The notes under the pieces are model-generated. The model worked only from the letters and a program-made list of their open reading frames with translations. It did not search any database and was not told the DNA's origin. Source: Hyposmocoma kahamanoa (taxonomy: Eukaryota; Arthropoda; Insecta; Lepidoptera; Cosmopterigidae). Taken from it: a DNA stretch of 64,000 nucleotides. Where the stretch lies: positions 2,541,194-2,605,193 of the forward strand of contig NW_020653397.1 in NCBI RefSeq assembly GCF_003589595.1. Direction: 5' to 3'. The position numbers were made by a program, and so were the translations under genes. Below, piece after piece: positions 1 through 12,200 of this stretch. Within the stretch, counting starts at the first letter, position 1. The number at the start of each line of letters is the position of its first letter.

Positions 1-553
1 TTGTTCACAATCTTATCGATAAAACTATCGACAGCAACTACATCACTATTGAACATTTAATGAAAACTGGCAACCCTGCAAATGTCATTTTACTCCGTTT
101 TCAAAAAAGACAGACTACAGGTTTTGGTATAAGCCATATTGGTTTCTTTGTGTTTTAAACCAATGTTTCGGGTCCTGTATTTTATTTCATTTTCTGGTGG
201 ATGTTGGCAACTGGCTGGAGCAGTGACTCACTGACAGCGACGAATAACTTAAACCTTTGTCAGTCGTTATCAGCGGGCAGTGTAGTTTTTTTTACTTGAT
301 TTTCAACACTTACCCAATATTATAATTGTTCACTCGCTCGACAACGTTTTGATTTTTTACCTCTTTCTAAACGTTCCGGTATTTCAGAGAGTTATTATGC
401 GCTGTATGTGTATCATTTGAATTTTAAGTAAATATACTTGACCTGTAGTTTAGTGTTTATATGTGCTTGTATGAAATCGTGGTATGACAATAAATTGACA
501 ATTATATGTGTATCATTCTTCGTAGTTCTTCTATACTATTCTGTAACTGTTAT
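1..553. other. 3' flank, no gene seen
   Basis: AT-rich DNA without a convincing ORF. Positions 137-178 (minus sense) carry GAAACATTGGTTT after a GGACCCG stem half. This resembles the hammerhead-like repeat described at 8965, but only weakly. Confidence 0.5.
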
Positions 554-867
554 GCGCAAGTCACGCCGCGAACGAAGTTAAGCTAACTGAGCTTAGCTCA
601 CGTACAACGCGAACTAAGCTAACCGAGCTAAATAAACTAACCCAACGATCCCGCTAGCTATGTAAAACAAGTCCCCCTTCTGCCGTCCTTCACCTCCCCA
701 CGTATCCGTGGTCACTACTTACTACGTATTTTCTTAGCTTACCTACATATTTGTTTTGCGTGCAACTACGTGAGCTAAGCTATCTAAGTTAGTTTAGCTG
801 GCATAGTTGGTTGCATACAACTACGTGAGCTAAAGTTAGCTAGCTTCATTCTCGGTGTGGCCTGCGC
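554..867. repeat. foldback element rich in AGCTAA / TTAGCT
   Basis: The left end (GCGCAAGTCACGCCGCGAA, then AGTTAAGCTAAC and TTAGCTCACGTA) is mirrored with mismatches by the right end (TACGTGAGCTAA, AGTTAGCTAGC, TTCATTCTCGG, CCTGCGC). Arms are about 60 bp. A further TACGTGAGCTAAGC copy lies inside at about 769-781. No target-site duplication was recognised. Confidence 0.5.
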
Positions 868-2154
868 TTAAACGAAATGCTAAGTATCTAAACTCATGGT
901 ACAGTTCTTGGAAATTTCGCAACATGGCGACGGTTTAGATATAATTTGCCAGGGTATTACTAAATGCAATATTTTTTTACATGATTTTCTGTTAGGCCCA
1001 TATAAGCTTACACTGAACTGCTGATTACATGTTACAAAAAGTCCCACGATACTTTAAAACAGCAGTTCCCAACATTCTTCATGTATTGACTCCTTAGAGG
1101 TTAAAATTGACGCGGACCTCACAGACTTATTCAGACCTCTAGGGGGATCAGAAGATCTCAAACGTTGCTTAGGGACTTTATTTAGAAAAAAAAATAGTTT
1201 CAAAAATGAATTTTCAAACTTCATTCACATATTATTTCTATTGACGTGAAAAAAAATAAATCATAGTTTTTATCTCTGGCAGTGTTGTGAAATGTCTGCA
1301 TCGTTTGTTTTATCCATCTGAAGATGAATTACCGCTGTACACAACTAACGCAAGACAATACAAGACCTAAAGAACATCGAGTATACATGTCTAGTAAAGT
1401 ACGTGAAAAGTTAAAAATACACAATTATGTATTTGTTTCTATTATAGTGAGATCTATCATTAGTTCTACTTTGGAAGACTACAAAAGTTAATTACATATA
1501 AATACTTGTACACTGAACTATACGCATGACACACAAACGTATTCTGTGTTCAAACAACAGCATTTCGCACGCAAAAATCTAGTGCCATTGACATTTGAGT
1601 AAAAGATAGTGTACAAGCACCTCCACAAACGTGAATTACAAAAAAAGGATATTTAAAGAGTTATTATTTAGCTAATCTCGAATTAAACGATCGCGTAGAG
1701 TTTACAACCAATTAACATTATTATTAAATATTAATAAAAGAAATGGGACAATTTCATATTACGTACGGACTCATATGTTAATCAAGTACATTTATACTAT
1801 GTTTTGAACAACGATTTAAAACGGTTGCTCGATTTTTAAAACTCAAGTTTATACTAGGTGCTCTAAATTGAGCCACTGGCCAAATGGCCACCGGTGAAAC
1901 AAAGACTTAACTGCAAAAAATTGTGACGCCAAATCATTTTAAAAATGCAATTTATACGATACAGCGACAGATTATGCGTTCCTTCATTTTTCTATACAGG
2001 GCGTAATATTTAAGTAGAAAAGTACCGTAACTAAAACTCAAGAATTTTTGCTCGAAATACTTTGAACCAGTCAGTGATCCTTAATTACGAGATCATTATT
2101 GTTTAAGGGTACCATGGACTGATCACGAGTTTATATTTAAAGTTAATAATAATA
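868..2154. other. no gene seen
   Basis: AT-rich sequence with short palindromic words (GGCCACTGGCCAAATGGCCACC near 1870). I see no coding signal and no repeat family shared with the rest of the window. Confidence 0.5.
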
Positions 2155-2437
2155 GTGAGTTTTTTTATTTTTATAATATCAAGTGACGGGACGAACAATT
2201 TATGCGCCTGATGGTAAGCGACACGCCTGTCCGTAACAGTTGCAGTACCTAACAGAGGCACTGCCACTGCGCCCGTCACCTTGAGACATAAGTCCCATGT
2301 GCCTGTAATTTCATCAGCACCCTTACCCTTCAAAACCGGAACACAGTAATGCTGACATTACTGCTTGGCGGAAGCAATAGCTAAGGTGGCAGTACTTCCC
2401 TGGACCAATTCTTTCACAAGGAGCTCTACTGCTACTA
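2155..2437 (+). repeat. dispersed repeat family A, near full length
   Basis: Starts ATCAAGTGACGGGACGAACAA, has the diagnostic GGTAAGCGACACGCCTGTCC, GAGGCACTGCCACTGCGCCC and TGAGACATAAGT blocks, and ends AAGGAGCTCTACTGCTACTA. Copies share this block order across the window. It has no coding capacity, and which class of element it derives from is not clear to me. Confidence 0.8.
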
Positions 2438-2742
2438 AATAATTAATATTTAAGTGCTCTTCACGTGTGCTCAATATACATACACAAAACTTTTAATTTT
2501 CTGTAAATTTTACAAATGTAAGCCACTGTTTTACCGGAAGTGCGACTGCAATACCACTGTCTACATTTATTCAGCATTAAAATTGAAAGTGACAGAGTGG
2601 AAAAAAGTCGAACAACCGCCACATACGGTCCTCATGTTTGTTTATAACATAAATGTCTACAGAATAGTTCATTATTATTTACACACTGTAGCGAAATTCA
2701 CAAAGCATATCATTATCACAGATTCAACGCACCCACACTTTA

Positions 2743-3148
2743 CAGGGTGTTGTTTCGCATTATGACATTTTATGTGATAGATGCTGAACATTTTTACATT
2801 TAATGTGAAAGATGTTCAACATTACAACATTCTGTCAAAGGTATTCTATATTCTGACATTTAATGCGAATGGAGTTCAACATTCTGACATTTTATGTGAA
2901 AGGTGTTCAACATTTTGACATTTCATGTGAATAACATTGAACATTTTGACATTTTATGTGAAAAATGTTCAACAATTGACATTTTATGTTACGTTAACAT
3001 ATTTTTTAAATATAAATTACAAAATATACTATAAATTAAAATTTTATAATAATGTCCTTACTTCGAGCTAAACAAACCAGTTCTTTTAAATAATTTTGCA
3101 TGTAAATAGAAAAAAGATTTTCGATTCATTAAATTAAACAACACCCTG
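2743..3148. mobile_element. MITE with TA target site and internal 31-bp minisatellite
   Basis: The 13-bp terminal inverted repeats are exact: CAGGGTGTTGTTT at 2743 and its complement ending at 3148. TA flanks each side (2741-2742 and 3149-3150), as in Tc1/mariner-type insertions. Positions about 2765-2995 are a tandem array of about 7 units built on ACATTTTATGTGAAAGGTG with TTCAACATTTTG. No coding sequence. Confidence 0.65.
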
Positions 3149-3150
3149 TA

Positions 3151-3816
3151 CAAAACTAATATTAAATATACCTGTCTCAAGACTAAATTACATTCATACT
3201 TGTCTTTTTGAATCACTACATCACATTTTTAGTTATATCATAATTATATTTCTAGAATTATAAATGTCGATTATTGCTATAATAATAGTTAGAAAGTGAC
3301 TAAATTCAGACATTTATTTAAGATATAGTACTATAGACATTCTAAAGTACAACTTCGTAGCTATTCGAGTTTCACGCAAGGACTATGAACTTATTTAAAT
3401 ATAAGTATATGTCTTCCAACATTACAATTTTCTCGGTCATCAGTCCGTCACTGCAATCAAAAGTATACTACAATGTTTTAGACATAAGGTCAATGTTACG
3501 AAGTGACATTGAATTATAGGATGTTAATTTTTGTAAAAAAAAATACATGGTGCTTAATTAATGAAGTGACAGTTTAACGGAACAAAGAATCTCTTAATAA
3601 TGTTTACATTCGGCTATTTCCGTGAAACTCGAATGACTCCGAGGATTAGTCTTAAGAAAATACGAAGTAAGTAATAGTCAGAGATCGGAATAGAAAAGTA
3701 AGTTTAACTAAACTTAATAATAGATAGACGTAGAGTCGATAATATCTACCTCTAAAATCAGAAATTATAGTGTTGCAATTTCCATATTTTTTAACTATTT
3801 TGTTATGTTCACCTTT
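3151..3816. other. no gene seen
   Basis: Low-complexity AT-rich DNA. No ORF, RNA gene or repeat family recognised. Confidence 0.5.
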
Positions 3817-4102
3817 TTAATCGACTTCAAAAAATGGAGAAGGTTCTAAATTCGACTGTATGTTTATGTTAATATATACAAAAAACATGCAGTCGAACAT
3901 AAAGACGATAAGTCCGGCGGCATTTATGAACCGATTTTGATGATTCTTTTTTTGGAGGAAAGAGGGTACCTCATTAGTGGTCCCATTTCAATTTCAAAAA
4001 AATATTTGACCTCTAAGGGTGGCAAACTAGGGGATGAATCCGGATTCGCGCACTTTCCGGTAACCGATTTCATGTAATTCCACGAATTTTTAAGGTCGGG
4101 CT
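3817..4102 (-). repeat. dispersed repeat family R
   Basis: Minus-sense order: CCCGACCTTAAAA end, ATCGGTTACCGG, ATTCATCCCCTAGTTTGCCA, CCCTTAGAGGTC, GGTACCCTCTTTCC, CAAAATCGGTTCA, then TCGAATTTAGAACCTTCTCC and GAAGTCGATTAAAAA. The ends are inverted copies of ACCGACYTCAAAA. Confidence 0.7.
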
Positions 4103-5940
4103 TTTATTGTTTATAATTTCTGGATATTAGAGGGAGGTATTATCCAGTCAATGTATGTATATTACTTGAAGTTTAGTTAAATACATTCTGTCTATTTCGA
4201 AGTCTGATAACAGAGTCACGAATTTATCTATGATACGACGGATTGGATGTTGTTGGTAGTAACAATAATAATGGAGTTTCTGTTCAATGACTTAGCTATG
4301 ATTTTACAGTTAATGTTCTCGCTAGCGACCGCGTATACTTCACAATTGTTAAGTTAAGTCAACAAATAAATAAAAAATTAGTTAAAAATTAAACTAAATC
4401 CAGTTTCGAAATAGTAAATTTTGTTACAGACTATAAAAGTGCATATTTATAACTGATTTTCAATATATTTTTTAAGGGCAAAGGGCAACTGATAGAATGC
4501 CGATGATAGCCGAAACACGAAGATTGTCGAGAGATTGTTGTATGGTACAGCGCCCCTAGCGGTGGTAAAGAGAAGTAAGCATGTATACAAGCAAATACTA
4601 ATGTCACTGTAAACTCTTTTTATTTTTCATATCCATAGAGAACAAGATTGACACTGGATTTTGGGCCTTAAGTGTGATTTTAACGTGGCCTTGACCCTGT
4701 ACCATAGAGTAATAATGGTTGATTACTTAATAGCTACTACGTAACAGTTACATCATTCTCATACAAAATCGAAAATACCTACGCTATAATAGCCTACCAA
4801 ATCTGACTAATGACACCCGGCGCTCACTCTTACAAAAAAAAACCGAAGCAGAGGTGAAAATAACGTTGCCCGCCGTGTGCAGGTGTGCGGAACCGAATGT
4901 TGGGGTTGCACAAGGATTGTAATGTAAATGAGACTTGTCTGAGCGCTTACATTGTCAGCCGTACACTCAGCGGTAGGCGCTTATCGCATAAGCTTGAGTG
5001 ATGGAGCCCTGGTAATGTTATCAATTTCAACTTTATAGTGTCTCATACTAGGGGATTGATTATTGAAATTTTATTGATAGAATTTACGTGCAAAGGGCAT
5101 TATTCGAATCTGCAACGAATGGTTTAATAGTTTCCAAACCAAAACAAACTTGACATTTCAGCTCTTATGGATGGATTCCAAATTGTCGTATCAGAGATAA
5201 GTTTGTGTTGTGACACTACATTATAGATGCACTAGTTTGCAAAAAATCGACTCATTCAGTCCTAAAAATGTGGACTTGTTCACACGTGAGACTTTTATAA
5301 TCCCATCTGCTGTATTATGTTCTTGCATATTTACAAGTGTATGGTTCATTTTTGACTGGTTTGTTAAACAAAGCAACATACGGACGGTTAAAGTTGACCC
5401 GCGCTGACGTACGCTATATATAGGCGGTTAATGTGGCGCTACATTTATGGTAATTCCATAGGTTTGTTTAATAAACTAGTGCAAGTGGAACTACACGCAG
5501 CCGATGGGGTGTTTGTATTTTATTAAATCCAGTTTTATGATAATAGTCACAAGTTTTAAAATTAAATGAGCTAATTGGTCTACATATCAGAACTGTTTAC
5601 GCTTGTTAATTACTTTAGAAAAGGTATATTAGTGAATTGATTTTGAAAATCTCTACACTAAAGCCGCTATCAATTTTTCTAAACGTAATTTCTTTTTACT
5701 CTTTTTTTTTGTGAAATCTAGTTTTATTGGTTTTTTTTGTCAATTTAATTATTTACTTGATATAGAAATAACAAATATCACAATTAATTATGTCCAACTT
5801 CACTTTTTATTGAAATGTCTATATTACTTTCATTTTCATTACAAAATGCATTGACTAATCACCTTTCAGTCTAAAAAATCCCCTTTCGCGACTCACTTTC
5901 ACTTGAACGAAAGCAATCTTCACTTCATTTTCACAAGTTT
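4103..5940. other. CGRRF1 3' flank, no gene seen
   Basis: Contains short open frames but none with codon structure or a recognisable motif. A moderately GC-rich patch at 4830-5000 has no family resemblance I can name. Confidence 0.45.
5806..5811 (-). terminator. candidate polyadenylation signal for CGRRF1
   Basis: AATAAA on the minus strand, about 260 nt after the stop codon. A second AATAAA occurs at 5728-5723, followed by T-rich DNA. In DNA this AT-rich such hexamers arise by chance, so the choice is tentative. Confidence 0.3.
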
Positions 5941-6080
5941 CACTTTAATGACAATTTTACTCAGCTTAATGACGACAAGCCTAATTTAAATTTCAATGTT
6001 CTACACTTTAATGAAGATTTTACTCACTTTAATGAAAATGATCCTCACTTTAACAAAGATCTTCACTTTAATGATAATGG
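5941..6080. repeat. 21-bp tandem repeat across the CGRRF1 stop codon
   Basis: Units starting CACTTTAATGA (plus strand) begin at 5941, 5962 (CAGCTTAATGA), 6004, 6025, 6046 and 6064. Spacing is 21, 42 (one degenerate unit), 21, 21 and 18 bp. Each unit contains TTA, a minus-strand TAA stop, in phase with the CGRRF1 frame. The gene terminates in the first unit it meets. Confidence 0.75.
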
Positions 6081-6210
6081 AACAGATTGAATAGTCTTCT
6101 ATTGAAGGGAAATCTCTGTTGTTTGAGCTCGCTCAATGGTTCCTCATCGTTCGTGATGCAGAAGTATGACGAAATCGTGCTTCGGCAGATAGGACATTTG
6201 TCTAGTTTCG
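6068..6210 (-). CDS. CGRRF1: CGRRF1 terminal coding exon with stop
   Basis: 143 nt: 2 nt plus 47 codons including TAA at 6070-6068. The acceptor is CTTTCTTTCCAG/CGAAAC. It completes the RING with PKLDKCPICRS (last two zinc ligands) and continues with a roughly 36-residue tail, SYFCITNDEEPL onward, ending NLFHYH. The last codons and the stop lie in the first unit of a 21-bp tandem repeat (6004-6080), so the C-terminal end looks recently altered. Confidence 0.92.
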
Positions 6211-9200
6211 CTGGAAAGAAAGAAAAAATATGATTAACTGTCAGGATTTCCTAATTTGACTAAGAGTATATTCCGGAGCCTATTGCATTTAAATTCCTTA
6301 GCTTAGAATCGTAATGATGTACATTTTTCACTGAATAAAAGTGTCAATTGTTAAATAACATTATTGCATAAGTGTGTCATTGAATACGCCATGTACGGTC
6401 AAGGGTTGACTCGTGCAAGGTTTACGACCGACTCTGAGGTTATCGGATGTAGTAGACGTTCGGAATACTAATCATATAAGAGGAAAAGACATTTTGTATT
6501 GTAATTTATTAGCGTTTTTCTGATGTGTTTAAGGCGAGGTGTTCAACGCGAGCCTAGATTTTCGCCCCTAGCGTCTCGCAATAGGCGCGCTGACAATTAA
6601 TATGAATAAAATAAGAACAGGCGAGGAAAATTTTGACATAGATCCGACGCCGACAAGCGCCCGATGGCGAGTGTGTTCGTTAAACTGTAAATTTTGGGAT
6701 AAATGTGAATAAATGTATGCCTTTAATAAACTTTTTCTTGTATCGTATTGCATGTCTAATAAACTATTTTTTATTTTATGCAAAATAAGAAATCCATCCA
6801 AGAAGGCAGGGAGGTGCTCAGTATGTATTTCTCACTAAAGTCAAATGCAAGAATATTATTTTGTGCGTTGCAATGAAACAACGAGCGGAATACTGAACAA
6901 TGAATTCAATGAAATCTAAGGTCAGTGTTAGCGTACAAAATACTTATTATGTCCATTTACTTCAAGTGTACTTTGTACAATTAAATTTGAATATATATAA
7001 AATTATGTAACGTAAATTAGAATATATTCTTTGGCAAATTAAAAATAAGACATTTAAATTAATAAGTTTCGTAACTTTTTTTTTATAATATCAAGTGACA
7101 AGACGAACAAGTCGTGCGCCTGGCGCCTGATGGTAAACTACACGCCTGTCCATAACAGTTGCAGTGCCACTCAGAGCTTTATGAGATTTGATGAATTTGA
7201 CAAGTGCCTGCAATTTCACCACCCTTCAAAACCGGAACGCAGTAATGCTCACATTATTGCTTCGCCGCAGAAATAGGTAAGGTGGCAGTATTCCCTGGAC
7301 GGGCTCTTTCACAAGGAGCTCTATTATATATACATCAGAATAGGATGATTTGTATTAATATTAGACATAACAGGTTGATGACTTTACCATCTTAGTCAGC
7401 CTTGACGAAGAGACCCGCAAACAGGCCGGAACGTTGGTTTCTTTGAAATGAACGTTTTCTTATCATGGACATACCCATTTCGTTTTTTTTATTGTTTATT
7501 TTCTAAACATTCCAAAATATAGGTCGTATTATGTTTATTTTTTAAATAGTTAAAGTTTTTAAATACATAATTACCAATAGAAACATAACTACAATATTAT
7601 TGTTTGAGGCAAATACTTAATAGGAAATAAATAATTTGTTGACAATGTACTTAAAATTCCAATAAATAGTACGCCTATTTAAATATAATCAGTAGGGCAC
7701 AACAAGGAGTTACTATTATATATATATGTGTAGAGATAAAGCTAATCTCGCATAGAGATTATATCGCCTTATATCACTCTCGCGCAAGTCGCGCCCAGTT
7801 GTGGTAGCTCTGAGAAGTCGTTTGTAGAAGGGAAAGTCCACGTTATTCTTTAGTTCAGCTAAATTACTTCCCTCAATTCCAATCACTACTCATAACCCAT
7901 GACGGCATCTTTTGTATTTTGATCGATTGTCTCCAACGTTCCTAAAATTCTGCATTAAAAGCTCAGATTGGCGAATTTTGTTAACTAACTTTTAGCATGC
8001 CACGTTTGAAGCGCTGTCTACCCTTTTTTTTACTAGTAATTGTCCTTTTACGAGCACGCCTATTTAAAATTGTACAACGTTTGAAATTTAAAAGCAGTTT
8101 TTTCGATCGCTAACTCTGATTATTGTATTAAGTTTTGTTTTCGTTCCTTATAATAAAAGTGATTATGGTGAAATATGTGGATACACTTACGTAGACAATG
8201 CGCGCAGAGACATGCGTGTCGGCAGGGCAGCAGCGCGCGCGACAGCGGCTGCGCGGCGCACACGCAGCACAGCGCCTCCACGGCCGCGCCGTCGGCCGCC
8301 GCGTAGCCCTCCGCCTCTCCCGGGGAGCCGGGAGTCACGTATAATCGCTGAAGACACAGTTGCATTACCGACTATCAGTTAAGTCTTTTAACAACTTGCT
8401 GAACAGTCTAATTATACGATAATTTATTAGTGTTTTAGAACAATACGGGAATCAAAACGAATGTAACGGTATCTCGTTCACCAAAATCAAGCCGGGTAGC
8501 CTACAGGATGAGCCTGGAAAACTACATTCGAAAATATTACTCTCCTTCTCGGGCAGTCGGGTAAAAAGACAGACGATATTTCAAGAGATGATCGCAACTG
8601 GAATTATCAAAAATATTTTTGTTATGATTATGAACGAGTTCACACATGTCCTTGTCCGGGCCGGCGCCGGGTCGGGCCCGCAGTTCATACAAACTAGCAC
8701 GCCCCATCCACGTCCCTGACGTGTGCGTAGCTAATTTAAATTTGACATTTTAGTCACGCTTGTTATAATTTTAAAAATCCTTAAAAACAATAACACGTCT
8801 TCTGAAAACATTCAAGTTGTCGGTCAACGTTGAGGTCAGTGATTTTACAGTGAGTCTACAGTGTTGATACATATGCTCGCGATCGCTACAAATGTTTTTA
8901 TGGGACATTTGAAATACATATTGTTTAAGAAATGCTGTAATTGTCTGAAATAAATAAATAAATATAAATCGTGACTATGGGACCTGTAAAGGGCTCGAAA
9001 CGTTGGTTTGTTTGAAAAAACAAATATACACGATTTAAATCCGGAAAAATAGTTTAGTTTCCTAGATGAGATCTAGATTCGAAAAAGATATTCATTTCCA
9101 ATGTATTGTTTAAAAGCATGTTTCGAAGCGATAATCATCACAATAATTACAAAAGTAATATTTATAAATTTAATTCGAATAACAAAACTGTACAGCTAGC

Positions 9201-12200
9201 AACGTCGTGCCATGTGTTCGTATCTGAGACGTATCCAATCGCGTTAAATGTCAATCTAAAAAAAATCGCAAAATAAATCATTTTCCTAAACAGTTGTCTT
9301 CGTATTGATTTAGTTTTCTCACTTGTTTGTGACTTTTAGTTAAAAATTAAAGAGACAACACTACGAATCAGTATGGATAATTATATCAAAGAGAATTAAT
9401 TATCAAAGAAAATAAATATCTTATTTTTTATAAGTAAATAAGTGCGCATTTGACTTCCATCTCATCTGATGGAAAGCAACGATGAGGTCGACGACGTAGC
9501 ATGCACACTTAAATAGTGCTTCACTATCGCCTCGAAAAGACCCAAGTAATAGCGTTCGGGGAATAAGTATGCAGCCAGCGAATTCAACTCCTTTGCCGTT
9601 CGCCATATAAATGTGGAAGCGAAACGTTTCGTGCGAATCTTTAGAATATCCACAACATAGGCGTGGAACCCCAGCCTACGTCTATTCCCACGATGATGGA
9701 ATGGGGAAGGCGGAATTATGTCATGCAATTCCATCGCACACTCTCCGTGATATATCCTGTAGAAAAACCGATAAGCAGGCTGTACAGCGGTATTCAAGGC
9801 TCTGCAGCTTTGCCTCTATAAAATCCGAGTCACCTAAACTATTTGGCATGCTTTTTTGAATCCAATATGGCCAGTTGGTATTTAATCTGTAACCTTGATA
9901 ATGTCGTTTAATTTGTTTGAAAACTATTCTGCCAAATCATTACGGCGACAACTGCGCTTCGATTGGCTAGCCTGAATTCGAAACAATTGACCAATTGGTT
10001 CACTTCAAATCGATCAGTTTAACTTGAGCTTTGCTATAATGGATGGTAATTGAAAAATTACATATTTAATTACCGATGAAATGTGATTCCGTTTGTTTTG
10101 TAATAATGCAATAAATACAGAGTATTTTTGGAATATACGGAGACGTACATACAGGTCAATTTTTGGCGCTGAAGTATTTCAACTTTCTATTTTGTGATAT
10201 CAGTGCAAACGAGCGTTGACATTTAAAAGTGATATAAGGCTCATTTACCTGATGAGTTGCCAGGGATGGATTCTGGTTATATACTCGATGATAATTTCCA
10301 ACTCTGCGTTGAAGTTCAAATACATGCTTCCATATGTCAAAGTCAAAGTCAAAGAATCATTAATTCCACAGGAAAAATAAATTTACAATTTGAAAACGTC
10401 ACATTTAAGCTATTGCTCGTTCACTACGCCGACTTCTCTGAGAAGAACAAGCAAGAAGCTCTAGGCATTGCTTTTCAAATAAACTTAAATGCTACTCAAT
10501 ACACTTTGAATCAAATTTATGTGGATTCTGGAGCCATGTCGTCTTTCAATACAACTTTATTTAATACGTAGTCTTCAATTTTGTAATATGATTTTTCGAT
10601 CAAAATGTTTTAGTTTTTAAACTTAGGAAATGATAAACTTAATATATGCTCCGGAATCTTCTTGTAAAAACGTACACAGTTCCCCATAAAAGAGTTGTTT
10701 ACCTTGGTTAAACGAAATTGTGGTACCATGAGTTTGGACTTAGCTCTAAGGTTAATATTATGGATTATTATTACATAGGTATTCGAAACCGTCGTTGTGG
10801 CGATCTAAGAAGGAAGCCAGCAGTGAATTAGTGAATAATAGTCTTGCAGCGTTTACCTTTAAACAGGAGAGATGTCCATTGGCCTGCTTCAGGTACTGCG
10901 CGAGAATACCGCTGGGGAGCGGGCACTGGTCGTCACGGATGTGGATCACGCTTACTAGCGCTACCTGCAAGCCGATAGCAAAAACTTAACAATTTGCATT
11001 AACCTCTTTTGAAGTTAGAAAATAGAATTTGTTCATATAGCAGTAGAGCTTCTTGTGAAGGAGTTCGTCAAGTACTACTACCGTAACCATTTCTGCCGCC
11101 GAAGAGTAATGCTCAACACAGGCACATGGGACTTGTCAGCTTTATCTCACAGGCTGGTGTGCCTCTCAGATCTTTACGATTTAAAGCTCGGAGTGCACTG
11201 CAACATGGGTAGGCGTGTAATTACTACGTCATTTGATATCATACAAAATAAATAAAACCATAGATAGGTACTGCGAAAAAACAAGGTACACAAAGGAAAT
11301 GAAACTGTTTTTCCGGATTTAAATCGCGTATATTTGTTTTTTCAAACAAACCGACGTTTCGGGCCCTTTACAGGTCCCATGGTCACGGTTGACTGTCAAC
11401 CGTGTCAAACGTTTTCCTGTTCGATTCTTAACGTAAATAAACTAAATGAATTAAAATAACCAAATTTCTTAGTTATTATAATGTATTTTCATACTTATAC
11501 ATACATTATTTGGAAGTATTTAAACATACAAAACACACACTCACACCCACACCCACACACACATCTGTTACAGTTTAATATGTACATACTTAGAATTATT
11601 TTATTGTTATATTCAAGTTCCTAAGTGTACTTGCGTATGTTGTTCCGTGACCTCACTTAGGGTCGTATTCTAGAACTCGACTCAATGCTCAAGTCAGGAC
11701 TTGAGTATGATTCAAAGCACTAGAAATCATACTCAAGCCCTTGCCATTAGAGTCGTATTTCCAGTGCTTGAAATCATACTCAAGTCTGATCAAATCCTGA
11801 CTTGAGCATTGAGTAGAGTTCTGGAATACGACCCTCAGGCTCCGAACTGAAAATCAGTGCTGGGAACGCATTGCGTTTTCCATCTCATTCCAATACTGAG
11901 TTTGTGACCCTTTTGTTACCGCGGCTGGCACCACACAAAATATGTCTATGTCTAGTGTTCTTTTTATTATTTGTGTGAATAGTTCCTGTTTTAATTTAAT
12001 AAATTTTATAAATTATTTATATATACATTTTTCTTTTGTGTTTCGTAATTATTTATTTATTATTTACGTTGAATGTTTAGATCATGTTTTGTTTTAGTTC
12101 TGTTTTATTTAGTTTTCTCTTTTTTTTTGTATTTTGTGGTGTCCTTGTGGTAAACAAATAAATGTATTTTCTTTCTTTCATTTCTTTCTATATTGGTTAT

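Noticed and set aside
5210..5407. 65-codon plus-strand frame with hydrophobic stretch
   Set aside because: No motif, no repeat or homology signal, and expected by chance in AT-rich DNA.
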